Below are positions 1-9,065 of a stretch of DNA of 64,000 bases, piece after piece; position 1 is the first letter of the stretch; each line of letters opens with the position of its first letter. The position numbers were made by a program, and so were the translations under genes. Source of the stretch: an uncultured Flavobacteriales bacterium (lineage in GTDB: Bacteria > Bacteroidota > Bacteroidia > Flavobacteriales_E > Vicingaceae); contig CALCHN010000029.1 in the NCBI GenBank assembly GCA_937901255.1, positions 1 through 64,000 on the forward strand, read 5' to 3'. The notes beneath the pieces are model-generated. The model was not told the DNA's origin. It made no database searches and saw nothing but the letters and a program-made list of their open reading frames with translations.

Positions 1-772
1 TTCCTCCTGTAGTTCCAGTAATAGTTGGAGTAGGATTAGGGTCGGTAGTACAGAAAGTGGTTGGAGAATAATTAAAAGAAGCATCATCTTGAGCATCTAC
101 CACAATTGAAGTTGTATCAGCATCACCACAAGAACCAGCAATGGTATAAATAATTTGGTGTGTTCCAGTTCCTGCTGTTGAAGGATCAAAAACACCTGTT
201 GAAGTGTTGGTTATACCTGTTCCACTCCAAACTCCACCTGGGTCAACAGCTGATAAGGTTACTGAAGCATCATTTTCACAAAAAGGACCAGCAGCAGTAA
301 TAGTAGCATCTGCTCCTGAGGTAATGTTGATTGCTACAGTTGCGGTATCAGGACAAGTACCGTTAGTAGTATAAGTTACATTGAAAATACCTGTACCACT
401 ACCTGAAATATTGACTTCGCCAGTAGATGCATTAATTACACCGCTGTTGTCTATGGAGAAAGTTCCTCCTGTAGTTCCAGTAATAGTTGGAGTAGGATTA
501 GGGTCGGTAGTACAGAAGGTGGTTGGAGAATAATTAAAAGTAGCATCATCTTGAGCGTTTACAACTATTGTTTCGGTATCAGTATCAGAACATGAACCAG
601 AAATAGTATAAGTTATTACATGACTTCCAGGTCCGGCAACACTTGGGTCAAAAGTACCTGTTGAAGTATTGGTTATTCCTGTTCCACTCCAAACTCCACC
701 TGGGTCAACAGCAGAAAGTGTTACAGGAGCATCATTTTCACAAAAAGGACCGGCAGCAGTAATGGTAGCATC
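1..772. repeat. 462-bp direct repeat encoding Ig-like modules
   Basis: Positions 1-310 and 463-772 are highly similar, with an offset of 462 bp (154 codons). The offset keeps the reading frame of the surface-protein gene. Each unit encodes two Ig-like modules of about 75 residues. Since copy one touches the window edge, more copies may lie to the left. Confidence 0.85.
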
Positions 773-3205
773 ACAAGCAGTTGGATTACAAGCAGGGAGA
801 TTAGATATTCCGTTAATTATTATAACATTACCAAAATTGTCGGTAACTCTAAGTGTGTCAACTCCTGGAGGAGGTGTTATTGTAGAGCCAGTTGTAAATG
901 TAGTCCAAAAACCAGGAGCATTACATGAGTTTAGTGGTATAGGAAATGGATTGAAGCAATTTCCAAATGTCCATGTACCTCCACAGCTAGTACATTGAGT
1001 TTGATTAGTAACAGTAATAGTTGATGGAGGAGTCCATTGATCCCATGTATAAACAGGAGTTCCATTACTCACCGTTAAATCTCCATTTGCTTCTACACAA
1101 ACTGATAAAGACGAACAAACATTAACAGAAATAGTATAGGAAAATGAACCACATCCAAGGGTGTAAGTTACAGTATAAGTTCCTCCTCCTGCTGCAGCTG
1201 GATCGAAAACACCAGTTGAAGTATTTAACCCTGGAGTTGCTGGACTAACTGTCCAAGTTCCTCCTGGAGTATTGGGGTTTAAAGCAACTGGAGCATCAGT
1301 AGTACATAAAGTATTAATTGGACAAAAATTTGGATCACAACATACAGTAGCATATTGCGAACCTGCAGTCATATTTAAAGACTCAATTCTTCCACCTCTT
1401 CCTGTTGATGTGCTATTATTTAATAATGCTCCCACAGCCAAAACTTCTCCGTTAGAGTTTACACTTACATCATATACCGTAAATCCACCTGTAGTATTCA
1501 CTTGAGATAAAATATTTAAGTTGGCATCAAATTTTACCACCCTATCCATAGAACCAGCATACACGTTTCCTGTAGCATCTACATCCAATCCGCTACAATG
1601 AACTACCCTTCCTAAAGTGTTGTTGGAGCTTCCTCCCGGTAAAGCGACAGTATTTAATAAAGCCCCTGTATTAATGTCCCATTGTAATATTTGATCACCT
1701 CTATGGGTGTAGAAAAAATTATCGTTAGCAATAATTGCTTTTAATCCTCCACCATTTTGAGATGCAGATAGATAATTTTCACATTTATAACCTAAATGAT
1801 GAGTATTGTCAACCTGAAAATCAGGTATTGAACTACACGCTGTTAGATTTTGATTAATAGCACCAACTTCGGTGTGGGTTAAATAAACATATTTAGAATT
1901 TTTTGTTGGAGCAATAGAGCGAACCTCAATTGGAGTAAAACCACCTTGAGTACCAACGGTTACATCAGCTAATACATTACCATTATTTAAATCCATATCA
2001 TATATCTTAGCTTCAAAATTAAGTCCTGTACCACCTGTACCACCAACAATTAGTTTAGTGTTATCGCAATTAAAAGTGATAGTCCAATATTCAGTTAATC
2101 CAAAAAGGACAAAAGGAGCGTTAGCATGCCATACCATAGCACCAGCAGTACTTACTCGTTCTATTTCAGCACCAGTACCTTGTGTAATATAACTTACTCC
2201 GGCAGCATCTGTTGCTAATGTTCCCAGCCAATCACCACCATTCGTATCCCAAGGCGTAATGTAAGTCCAAATTAAATTTCCTGCAATACCATATTTTCTT
2301 AATTCCATTGGAATTTCGCCACCAATAACATATACATTTCCTGCGGCATCTGTTTCTACTTCTCTGGTAAAATCTCCTGCATTAAAGTTGGGTGTAACTA
2401 CCCATGGGTCAATAATTACTTTCTGAGAATTATCATAATTCCCCAAATCGAAAGTTAAAATGTTATTGTTAAAAACATATTTTGACTGAATTACAGTTTT
2501 AGAATTTTGATAGAAAGTAAGTGGTTTATGCTCTATAATTTTAGTTGATGCTGTGTTGATTTCTAATTGTCCTGTTTGAGTATTTAATTTAATGTCAACT
2601 TTTTCATCTAAATGGTTGGTATGAAAAGTTTCATACTTCATTTTTATTTGATTGGGATCTGCTCCCGGATGCAAGATTACATTGTATTTTATACCACCAT
2701 CAGGGTGTAGCGTATATTCAATATCTATATTGTTATAAATGTTTTTGTAGGTGATTTTTTTGTAGCCTGTAACATTATTAATGTTGTTTACATCATTTGT
2801 TTTTAAAGCTTTTACAGCATAAGAATAGTAATGGTTAGTTTTTTCTTCAGCAATAATTTTTACATTATTGTTAGCACCAACAAAGCTTATGTTTACAAAT
2901 TCGCTCAAGTGAATTCTGCTAGGAACTTTTCTGTGAGCATCTCCTTCACCTTTTTTCTTTTTCGGATTTCTAACTAATCTCTCAATTCGGTGAGTTACGC
3001 CAGTTTTAGAAAAAAATGTAAACCAACCATCTTGTTGGCTTAATGCAAATTTTATGGGATTATTCGATTGCCAATTTCTACCATCGTATTGTCCTTTATT
3101 TTCTACAAAAGCTCTTTCTGAATTAGGGTTACTCGTCCATTTAGATTGACTAAACGCTCCAATAGAAAGCATTGTAAATAGTATAATAATAAAACTTTTT
3201 TTCAT
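1..3205 (-). CDS. Giant secreted surface protein with ENKGQ N-terminal domain and Ig-like repeats (3' end outside window)
   Basis: The frame is open from an ATG at 3205-3203 to the left edge, giving 1068 residues with no stop, so the C-terminus is missing. It starts with a Sec signal peptide (MKKSFIIILFTMLSIGAFSQ). An ENKGQYD motif follows, typical of a large Bacteroidota family of exported proteins (DUF7948 type). The middle (about residues 260-600) has many DAAGNVY/DATGNVYAG stretches, which suggests an SBBP-like beta-propeller. From about residue 620 on there are repeated Ig-like modules of about 75 residues with paired Cys (FCTTDP, FCENDA, GSC) and TxTGxFDPSxAG signatures. Such proteins are usually T9SS cargo with a C-terminal sorting domain, but that part is not in the window. 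Probable role: cell-surface adhesin or matrix protein (inference). It is divergent from the gene at 3437. Confidence 0.85.
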   Translation of the reverse strand, partial: MKKSFIIILFTMLSIGAFSQSKWTSNPNSERAFVENKGQYDGRNWQSNNPIKFALSQQDGWFTFFSKTGVTHRIERLVRNPKKKKGEGDAHRKVPSRIHLSEFVNISFVGANNNVKIIAEEKTNHYYSYAVKALKTNDVNNINNVTGYKKITYKNIYNNIDIEYTLHPDGGIKYNVILHPGADPNQIKMKYETFHTNHLDEKVDIKLNTQTGQLEINTASTKIIEHKPLTFYQNSKTVIQSKYVFNNNILTFDLGNYDNSQKVIIDPWVVTPNFNAGDFTREVETDAAGNVYVIGGEIPMELRKYGIAGNLIWTYITPWDTNGGDWLGTLATDAAGVSYITQGTGAEIERVSTAGAMVWHANAPFVLFGLTEYWTITFNCDNTKLIVGGTGGTGLNFEAKIYDMDLNNGNVLADVTVGTQGGFTPIEVRSIAPTKNSKYVYLTHTEVGAINQNLTACSSIPDFQVDNTHHLGYKCENYLSASQNGGGLKAIIANDNFFYTHRGDQILQWDINTGALLNTVALPGGSSNNTLGRVVHCSGLDVDATGNVYAGSMDRVVKFDANLNILSQVNTTGGFTVYDVSVNSNGEVLAVGALLNNSTSTGRGGRIESLNMTAGSQYATVCCDPNFCPINTLCTTDAPVALNPNTPGGTWTVSPATPGLNTSTGVFDPAAAGGGTYTVTYTLGCGSFSYTISVNVCSSLSVCVEANGDLTVSNGTPVYTWDQWTPPSTITVTNQTQCTSCGGTWTFGNCFNPFPIPLNSCNAPGFWTTFTTGSTITPPPGVDTLRVTDNFGNVIIINGISNLPACNPTACDATITAAGPFCENDAPVTLSAVDPGGVWSGTGITNTSTGTFDPSVAGPGSHVITYTISGSCSDTDTETIVVNAQDDATFNYSPTTFCTTDPNPTPTITGTTGGTFSIDNSGVINASTGEVNISGSGTGIFNVTYTTNGTCPDTATVAINITSGADATITAAGPFCENDASVTLSAVDPGGVWSGTGITNTSTGVFDPSTAGTGTHQIIYTIAGSCGDADTTSIVVDAQDDASFNYSPTTFCTTDPNPTPTITGTTGG

Positions 3206-3436
3206 TTTTATATTGGTTTTGAGAATATTATAAAACTTTTTTTGCGAATATAACTGCTGTATTTTTTTAAATATATCTTATTTTTAAACTTATATTAGTA
3301 TTCTAAATTAATTTATTGTTATCTGATTATTATTAAATAAATTATTTTTAGTTATTTTATACTTAGTATTCAAAAAATTAATATTGTTTTAAATTTAACT
3401 ACATTGTTGTAAATCTGTAAAAATTAACAAAATGTT

Positions 3437-4900
3437 ATGGGAAAACCACATGTTTTACACGAGCTAATTCATTCACTTTCAAAAAGTGAGAAAAGATTTA
3501 TTAGACTAAATGCTCAATTTCATCAGGGAGATAAAACGTATATGAAATTGTTTGATGCGATTGAAAAACAAAAGGTTTATGATGAAGAAGCTCTTAAGGT
3601 GAAGTTTAGGAATGAGAAATTCATCAATCAATTTGGGGTGGTTAAAAATTATTTACAACAATTTATTCTAAAGCAACTTAGAAGTTATAATAGTGAATCG
3701 AAAGCCAGTATAATTTGTCAGAATTTACTGATAGATATAGAAATATTATATTGGAAAGGTCAGTTTGTATTAATGAAAAGATTAATACATAAGGCAGAAA
3801 AAATTGCTGAAAAATATCAATTGTATTTGGTACTAGAAGAGCTGCTGAATTGGGAGTCGAGATTAAATACTGCCCAAGTAAAAATTACATTAGAAAATGT
3901 GGAAGAAGCCAATAAAAAGCACGAAGCTTATATGGAAAGATATAGCCATATTGTGGAGTATAAAAAATTGATTAATCAAACTCATTTTTTTATAAAACAA
4001 GCAGAAGTTATAAGAACCGATGAAGATAAAAAAACAATTGAAAAGCTATTAAATAATAAGTTGTTAAAAGAAATTCCGAAAGGAGCATCTTTTGATGAAC
4101 ATTATAATTTTTACATGTTAAATGGTGTTTTAAACAGATTGGTTAACAATCAGAAAGCATCGGGAGAGTACAGAGAAAAATTATTAGCATATATGGAAAA
4201 ACATCCGCATATGCTGGAAGAAAACACCATAAGATATTTGTCGGCACTACATAATTTATTAATGCACTCGCTTATTATTAAAGACTATGATTTGTATGAA
4301 AAATCACTTTCAAAACTTAAAAAACTAGAAGCTAAAACTATTAGAGAAAAAGCTGCTATTATTGAATCGTTATGTTTGTTTGAATTAGGGTACTATAATG
4401 AAACAAAACAATATCAAAAATCTGTTGACTTTGTAACTAGTTTTTTTCTAAAACAGCCTAGCTTATTAATTAACCAAAATAAAGAACATTATTATTTGGT
4501 TCATTACCATGCAGCATTGGCTTATTTTAATTTAAAAGATTTTAAAAATGCGTTGTCTTGGGTAAATAAAGTAATTAACCTTACATCTAAAATGGTTAGG
4601 GTAGATATTAGGGCAGCAACCAATATCATTAATATTTTGATACATTACGAGTTGAAAAATTTATTGCTTATTCCTTATTTAATAAAATCTACTTTGGAGT
4701 TTTTAAAATCACATCACTTACAAACAGAATTTGATAAAAAATTTCTATTGGTAATGTTAGCTTTATCAAAAACAAATGATGAAAAAGAACAACAAAAAAC
4801 CATAGCAAAGAATTTACCTGCCTTAGAAAAATTAGATAAAACCTCCTCAATAGTTTCTGATATAGATGTTGTTGAGTGGTTAAAACATAAAAAGGTATGA
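3437..4900 (+). CDS. Conserved hypothetical TPR-like helical protein
   Basis: 487 residues, no signal peptide, Lys- and Leu-rich and predominantly helical. It begins MGKPHVLHELIHSLSKSEKR. Residues 350-400 (YYLVHYHAALAYFNLKDF, then KNALSWVNKVINL) look like a tetratricopeptide helix pair, so it may be a cytoplasmic helical-repeat scaffold. I do not recognise a named family; Bacteroidota genomes carry similar proteins of unknown function. It stands alone behind a 230-bp AT-rich divergent intergenic region. The start ATG at 3437 is the first in frame and needs no upstream extension. Confidence 0.75.
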   Translation: MGKPHVLHELIHSLSKSEKRFIRLNAQFHQGDKTYMKLFDAIEKQKVYDEEALKVKFRNEKFINQFGVVKNYLQQFILKQLRSYNSESKASIICQNLLIDIEILYWKGQFVLMKRLIHKAEKIAEKYQLYLVLEELLNWESRLNTAQVKITLENVEEANKKHEAYMERYSHIVEYKKLINQTHFFIKQAEVIRTDEDKKTIEKLLNNKLLKEIPKGASFDEHYNFYMLNGVLNRLVNNQKASGEYREKLLAYMEKHPHMLEENTIRYLSALHNLLMHSLIIKDYDLYEKSLSKLKKLEAKTIREKAAIIESLCLFELGYYNETKQYQKSVDFVTSFFLKQPSLLINQNKEHYYLVHYHAALAYFNLKDFKNALSWVNKVINLTSKMVRVDIRAATNIINILIHYELKNLLLIPYLIKSTLEFLKSHHLQTEFDKKFLLVMLALSKTNDEKEQQKTIAKNLPALEKLDKTSSIVSDIDVVEWLKHKKV

Positions 4901-4917
4901 AAAACTAATAAAATAGC

Positions 4918-4925
4918 TAATTTTG
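4918..4925 (+). promoter_or_regulatory. Putative Bacteroidota -7 promoter element
   Basis: TAATTTTG matches the Bacteroidota -7 consensus TAnnTTTG. It sits 16 bp before the ATG of the small gene at 4942. No clear TTG is seen at the -33 position, so support is partial. Confidence 0.4.
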
Positions 4926-4941
4926 AGCATTATAATTAAAA

Positions 4942-5178
4942 ATGGAAAGAACAATTAAACTTATTTGGGATTTTAATGGTGATGATGCAGTTCATTTTGC
5001 CGAACATCATAAAAGACATTTAGCAGAGTTTGCCAATAAAGAGAATTTATTGCTAAAAGAAACAGGCTTAGAAGAGATTAGTCCAAACCATGCTATTGCC
5101 TATTTATTAGTAAAAGAAAGTCAGGTTTATACGGTTAGAGATGCGTTAAAACCAAAAAGAGCCGAAATAGAAGAATAA
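4942..5178 (+). CDS. Small conserved hypothetical protein (78 aa)
   Basis: A 78-residue acidic/His-rich cytoplasmic protein (MERTIKLIWDFNGDDAVHF, then AEHHKRHL). There is no signal peptide or membrane segment. It lies 13 bp before the inositol monophosphatase family gene and probably shares its transcript. I do not recognise a characterised family. The gene is judged real because of ordinary codon use, the tight spacing to its neighbour, and the good -7 element in front of it. Confidence 0.7.
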   Translation: MERTIKLIWDFNGDDAVHFAEHHKRHLAEFANKENLLLKETGLEEISPNHAIAYLLVKESQVYTVRDALKPKRAEIEE

Positions 5179-5191
5179 ATATATTAAATTA

Positions 5192-5989
5192 ATGATAGAT
5201 TTAGAACACCTTTGCAAGGAAGTAAACAGTTTAGCCAGAGAAGTAGGAGCATTTATTAAACTACAAAAAATAACAATAGATGATATTGAAACAAAATCTA
5301 AAAATAGTTTAGTAACTTACGTAGATAAAACTGCCGAAGAAATGATAGTGAAAAAGCTCGCTATGCTTATTCCAGAGGCGGGTTTTATTACAGAAGAAGA
5401 AACCCTTGTAAAAAAAGGTGAAGTTTATAATTGGATTATTGATCCTTTAGATGGAACAACTAATTTTATCCATTCCATTCCTTGTTTTTCTATTAGTATA
5501 GCTTTATTAAGAAATGATGAGTTGGTTTTAGGGGTAATTTATGAAATTAACTTAGACGAAATGTTTTATGCCTGGGAGGGAAGTAATGCCTACTTAAATG
5601 GAGCAGTAATTAAAGTTTCACCAACAACTCTAATAGAAAATTCATTGGTAGCAACAGGTTTTCCTTACTTTAATTATATAAAACAAAAAGAATACATGAT
5701 GCTGTTTCAAGATTTAATGAAAACATCTAGAGGTTTAAGAAGATTGGGTTCGGCAGCGGTAGATTTAGCTTATGTTGCTTGTGGTAGGTTTGATGCTTTT
5801 TATGAATACAGTCTTAATTCTTGGGATGTTGCTGCAGGAGCTGTTATCGTTAAACAAGCAGGAGGTGTAGTAACTGATTTTTCTGGCACAGACAATTTTC
5901 TTTTTGGTAAAGAGTTAATCGCCACCAATAATTTAATTTATCCTGATTTTCTTAAAAAGGTAGAAATTTATTTTGGAGAGAACAATTAG
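5192..5989 (+). CDS. Inositol monophosphatase family protein (SuhB/CysQ-like)
   Basis: 265 residues, the normal size of the family of Mg2+/Li+-sensitive sugar phosphatases. Metal-site motifs are intact: the EE of GFITEEET near residue 70, WIIDPLDGTTNFIHSIP at about 88-104 (WxxDPLDGTxNF signature), and SWDVAAGAVIVKQAGG at about 210 (WDxAAG signature). It should hydrolyse a phosphomonoester such as myo-inositol-1-phosphate, or a nucleotide such as PAP; sequence alone does not decide between them. The stop overlaps by 3 bp the stop of the convergent gene at 5986. Confidence 0.9.
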   Translation: MIDLEHLCKEVNSLAREVGAFIKLQKITIDDIETKSKNSLVTYVDKTAEEMIVKKLAMLIPEAGFITEEETLVKKGEVYNWIIDPLDGTTNFIHSIPCFSISIALLRNDELVLGVIYEINLDEMFYAWEGSNAYLNGAVIKVSPTTLIENSLVATGFPYFNYIKQKEYMMLFQDLMKTSRGLRRLGSAAVDLAYVACGRFDAFYEYSLNSWDVAAGAVIVKQAGGVVTDFSGTDNFLFGKELIATNNLIYPDFLKKVEIYFGENN

Positions 5990-6897
5990 GTGTTTAGCCA
6001 TTTTAAAAACTTACCCCAAAATGTTTTTGGAGCTTCCTCATTGGATTTAACTGGTGTAGGTTCAACAATTTTCTCTTGTTTAACTGGTTTGCTATCAGTT
6101 TTTTGTTTTACTTTTTTGTTCTTTTCAATTTCTTTTAATTGTTGCTCGTAAAAACGTTTTTTAGCTTCTTTAGCTTTTTTCTTTCTAATAGCCTCTTGTT
6201 CAGCTTTTTTCTTTTCTTTTTCCTTTCTTCGTTTTTGTTCTTCTACAGAAAGTAGTTTTGCTTCTTTATCTTGCAAATCTTTCAATCGAAGTTGTTCGGC
6301 TAATCTTTTTTCGTTTTCAACACGTTTCTTTTCCTCAGCTAATTTTTTTTGCTTCGCTTTTTCTATTGCTTCCTGTTCTTTTCGGGCTTTAATAGCTTCT
6401 CTTTCTTCTTTCTTTTTTTGCTCTAACTCTTCTTCAGTATAAACCACTCCATCAACATTTACTTCAATTTTAGATTTATCTGGCAAATCAATTTTACCAA
6501 TAATTTTAGGAGTAGGAACAGCCGAAATGGTTTCAGCAACTTTTATTTTTTCTACTGCTGGCTTTTCAGCGTCAGCATCTTTTTTAATTTCTTTAGGAGT
6601 TTCAGATGTTTTTTCCCTTTCCCTTTCCCTTTCCCTTTCACTCTCCCTTTCACTCTCCCTTTCACTCTCCCTTTCACTCTCCCTTTCACTCTCCTTTTCA
6701 CTCTCCCTTTTCCCCTCACTTTCCTTCACAATTTTATCTTCTATCACAACAAAGTTGTTGGTAATGGCATCAATATGTTCATCAGGAATTTTAGCATTAG
6801 GATGTGGATTAATGGTAATTTTTTTCTCTTTTTCAAGAAAGCTTACTATTTTATCTGTTGAAATGTTAATTTGTCTTGCTAATTGTCCTAACCTCAT
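5986..6897 (-). CDS. IF-2 N-terminal-like, low-complexity charged protein
   Basis: 303 residues. The N-terminus (MRLGQLARQINISTDKIVSF, then LEKEKKITIN) resembles the helical IF2_N domain of translation initiation factor IF-2, but no GTPase domain follows. Residues about 62-95 are an almost pure Ser-Glu-Arg-Glu run. The rest (about 170-275) is a Lys/Glu-rich coiled coil, and the C-terminus WGKFLKWL is hydrophobic/aromatic. Bacteroidota carry such small IF2_N-like proteins of unknown role; a nucleic-acid or ribosome-associated role is only inference. It overlaps the convergent suhB-like gene by 3 bp at the stop codons. Confidence 0.75.
   Translation of the reverse strand: MRLGQLARQINISTDKIVSFLEKEKKITINPHPNAKIPDEHIDAITNNFVVIEDKIVKESEGKRESEKESERESERESERESERESEREREREREKTSETPKEIKKDADAEKPAVEKIKVAETISAVPTPKIIGKIDLPDKSKIEVNVDGVVYTEEELEQKKKEEREAIKARKEQEAIEKAKQKKLAEEKKRVENEKRLAEQLRLKDLQDKEAKLLSVEEQKRRKEKEKKKAEQEAIRKKKAKEAKKRFYEQQLKEIEKNKKVKQKTDSKPVKQEKIVEPTPVKSNEEAPKTFWGKFLKWLNT
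6613..6713. repeat. In-frame 12-bp/6-bp microsatellite
   Basis: The + strand reads as tandem CTCCCTTTCACT units followed by CCCTTT units. On the minus strand it encodes (SERE)n then (RE)n in the IF2_N-like protein. Both unit sizes are multiples of three, so copy-number change would lengthen or shorten the protein without a frameshift. Confidence 0.9.
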
Positions 6898-6961
6898 TTT
6901 TGTGAATTTTTTACAAAGCTAAAAAAATTACATTATTGTCAAAAATAGATAAGCAATTAAT

Positions 6962-7636
6962 TTACTTTTCTTTATAAATATAATGATAAGTAATTTCTTG
7001 AGAAGGAGGATTTTCAGTAGGGGTAGGAGGTTCATCGTTTTTATCATCTTCTTCCCAATGGTATTCTTTTTTTTGTGGACCTTGTTTTCTGTAGTAAACA
7101 GATAAAATTGCTCCGGCAACAAAACCCCAAAAATGACTTTCGTAAGAAATTTCTACTTTAATTGGAAAAATTCCCCAAACCATGCTTCCATAAACAAATA
7201 CCACAAAAAAAGAAATAGAAATAAGTTGCATACTTCTTCTTATAAAACCACTTATAAGCAAAAAAGAAAACAAGCCATAAACTACACCACTAGCACCTAT
7301 GTGTGTTGCTTCTCTAGCAGATATCCATGTCCAAATTCCACCCATAATAAACACCCAAAGAAAAACCTTAAGAGCAATTTCTTTATAGAAATAAAACAAC
7401 GATGAGCCTAAAATTAAAATTGGGATGGAGTTATTAAGCAAGTGAGAAAAATCTCCGTGTAAAAAAGGAGCTAAAAAAATTCCAATTATCCCTGAAAATC
7501 TTCTAGGGTAAATTCCGTAAGAGCTAAAACTAACATTAAATATGAATTCAATTAAAAAAACAACAAACATTGCCAACACTAACATTGAAGGAAGGAACAG
7601 TGCAGCAATAAATTGATTTTTTTCTTTTTTATCCAA
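6962..7636 (-). CDS. Rhomboid family intramembrane serine protease
   Basis: 224 residues with about six hydrophobic segments. The nucleophile motif GASGVVYGLFSFLL is at about 115-128 (rhomboid GxSG) and the catalytic His lies in SHFWGFVAGAIL near the sixth helix. HLLNNSIPILILG near residue 65 matches the conserved helix-2 region. The membrane protease would cleave transmembrane substrates, unknown here. The only usable start is TTG at 7636-7634, since the next Met (SMLVLAMF) would delete the first helix. It lies 6 bp after the stop of the DnaJ-domain gene, so the two form a minus-strand operon. Confidence 0.85.
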   Translation of the reverse strand: MDKKEKNQFIAALFLPSMLVLAMFVVFLIEFIFNVSFSSYGIYPRRFSGIIGIFLAPFLHGDFSHLLNNSIPILILGSSLFYFYKEIALKVFLWVFIMGGIWTWISAREATHIGASGVVYGLFSFLLISGFIRRSMQLISISFFVVFVYGSMVWGIFPIKVEISYESHFWGFVAGAILSVYYRKQGPQKKEYHWEEDDKNDEPPTPTENPPSQEITYHYIYKEK

Positions 7637-7642
7637 AATGAG

Positions 7643-8392
7643 TTATTTAATTCCTCGTTGTTTTTTTATGTTTTCATAAGCTTCTTGCACTTTCTGAAAC
7701 TTTTCTTTAGCGGCATGCTGAAACTCATCTCCCATGTGGCTCACTTTATCAGGATGGTATTTTACAGCCATTCTTCTGTAAGCTTTTTTAACTTCTTCAT
7801 CAGAAACAGTAGCCTCTATTTCTAAAATTTGATAATCGCTGTGCTTTTGTTTTACAAACATGGCTTTAATGGAATTAAAATCATGTGTTGGGATTCCAAG
7901 GTAAGCACTAATTCTAGAAATTACGTCTAATTCTTGTTGACTAATATCACTATCGGCAGAAGCAACACCAAAAAGTAAATGTAATAATTGTATTCGGGCA
8001 GACATAACCGTAAATGTTCTAATCTGAACACAAACCTCTTCAATAGGAATGTCTTTTTTTAGAATATCTCTTAACGTAATAAGGTGTTGTTGTGTTTTTT
8101 CTGAACCAAATTGTTTCTTAAAAAAGCGTTTTACAAAATCGAGTTCTACTTTAAGTATCTTTCCATCTGCCTTCATAACCGCAGCAACAAGCACCATTAG
8201 GCTTATTGCAAAATCATTTGGTTGAGAAGTGTAGTATCTTTTTCTTCCACTGGTTTGACTAGCTGTTCTTTCTTCATCACTATAGATAGAACTATCTATT
8301 GCAGAACCTACTGCAAAACCTAAAATTGCCCCAATGGGTCCACCAAAAGCCCAACCTAATCCGCCACCAATCCACTTTCCTAATTTAGCCAT
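7643..8392 (-). CDS. TerB- and J-domain protein (DjlA-like co-chaperone)
   Basis: 249 residues. The N-terminus carries a Gly-rich hydrophobic segment (GGGLGWAFGGPIGAILGF), which may anchor it to the membrane. A TerB-like helical domain covers about 55-165 (MVLVAAVMKADGKILKVELD; ASADSDISQQELDVISRI). A C-terminal J domain from about 178 contains the HPD tripeptide (MAVKYHPDKVSHMG), so it should stimulate a DnaK-type chaperone. The order membrane segment-TerB-J domain is that of DjlA. First gene of a two-gene minus operon with the rhomboid protease. Confidence 0.88.
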   Translation of the reverse strand: MAKLGKWIGGGLGWAFGGPIGAILGFAVGSAIDSSIYSDEERTASQTSGRKRYYTSQPNDFAISLMVLVAAVMKADGKILKVELDFVKRFFKKQFGSEKTQQHLITLRDILKKDIPIEEVCVQIRTFTVMSARIQLLHLLFGVASADSDISQQELDVISRISAYLGIPTHDFNSIKAMFVKQKHSDYQILEIEATVSDEEVKKAYRRMAVKYHPDKVSHMGDEFQHAAKEKFQKVQEAYENIKKQRGIK

Positions 8393-8517
8393 TCATTTAC
8401 ATTTTGTTTAAAACAAAGGTAGGAATAATGAAAACAATTATAAATTAATTTTTTTATTCTTAATTTTTTTTTGAATATTCGCAGTCTGAAATAATTTTAT
8501 GTGACAAATTGTAGAAA

Positions 8518-8943
8518 ATGAGCAAGATAGTTCCTTATGATATTGTTTATCCGAATATTAAGAGTGGAGCTATATATTCTTTTACAACAGGTAGTGGCGT
8601 AAATTATGAAGTGAGATTTGGAAGAAAAGAAGATAATATTTTACACACTTCTTTAGTCTTTGGTGTAACCAATGAAGAATACGATGGGGAAGAATACAGC
8701 ATAACCAATAAAGGGGAGATGTATAGAGTAATGAGAACAATTGTTGAAGTTGTGAAAGTTTATTTAAAAGAGCATCCTAATATTACGCAGTTTGAATATA
8801 CAGGAGAACAAAGTCAAGAAGAAAAAGAAAGAAGTAAAAACGCAAGATTAGCATTGTATAGCCGTTATATTACTCAGGTTTTTGATGATAGTTGGAAAGT
8901 TATGGCTAACGATAGTAAAGTGATAATCAAGAAGCAAAGATAA
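8518..8943 (+). CDS. Conserved hypothetical protein (141 aa)
   Basis: 141 residues, mixed alpha/beta, no signal peptide. It begins MSKIVPYDIVYPNIKSGAIY and ends in a basic KVIIKKQR tail. I recognise no family. A TTG at 8471 and TAATTTTA at 8492 resemble a promoter with 18-bp spacing. It is followed by 120 bp of AT-rich DNA before rpoD. Confidence 0.65.
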   Translation: MSKIVPYDIVYPNIKSGAIYSFTTGSGVNYEVRFGRKEDNILHTSLVFGVTNEEYDGEEYSITNKGEMYRVMRTIVEVVKVYLKEHPNITQFEYTGEQSQEEKERSKNARLALYSRYITQVFDDSWKVMANDSKVIIKKQR

Positions 8944-9065
8944 TAGGCAAAAATAAGTTCGTTAATGATATGTTAAAAAATACTAAAAAGGAAACTAAAA
9001 CTGGCATTCGGTCGTTATCATAAATGTATTTAAAAATTGAATAAAAAAGTTATAAAAATTAAACG

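Noticed and set aside
669..1505. Plus-strand frames of 109 and 77 residues
   Set aside because: Antisense to the long minus-strand surface-protein frame, which has a signal peptide and repeated modules.
6527..6922. 131-residue frame on the plus strand with a long Ser-Leu run
   Set aside because: Antisense shadow of the microsatellite and the IF2_N-like gene; composition is only the complement of the Ser-Glu-Arg-Glu repeat.
7133..7405. 90-residue plus-strand frame
   Set aside because: Antisense to the rhomboid gene, whose catalytic motifs are intact.
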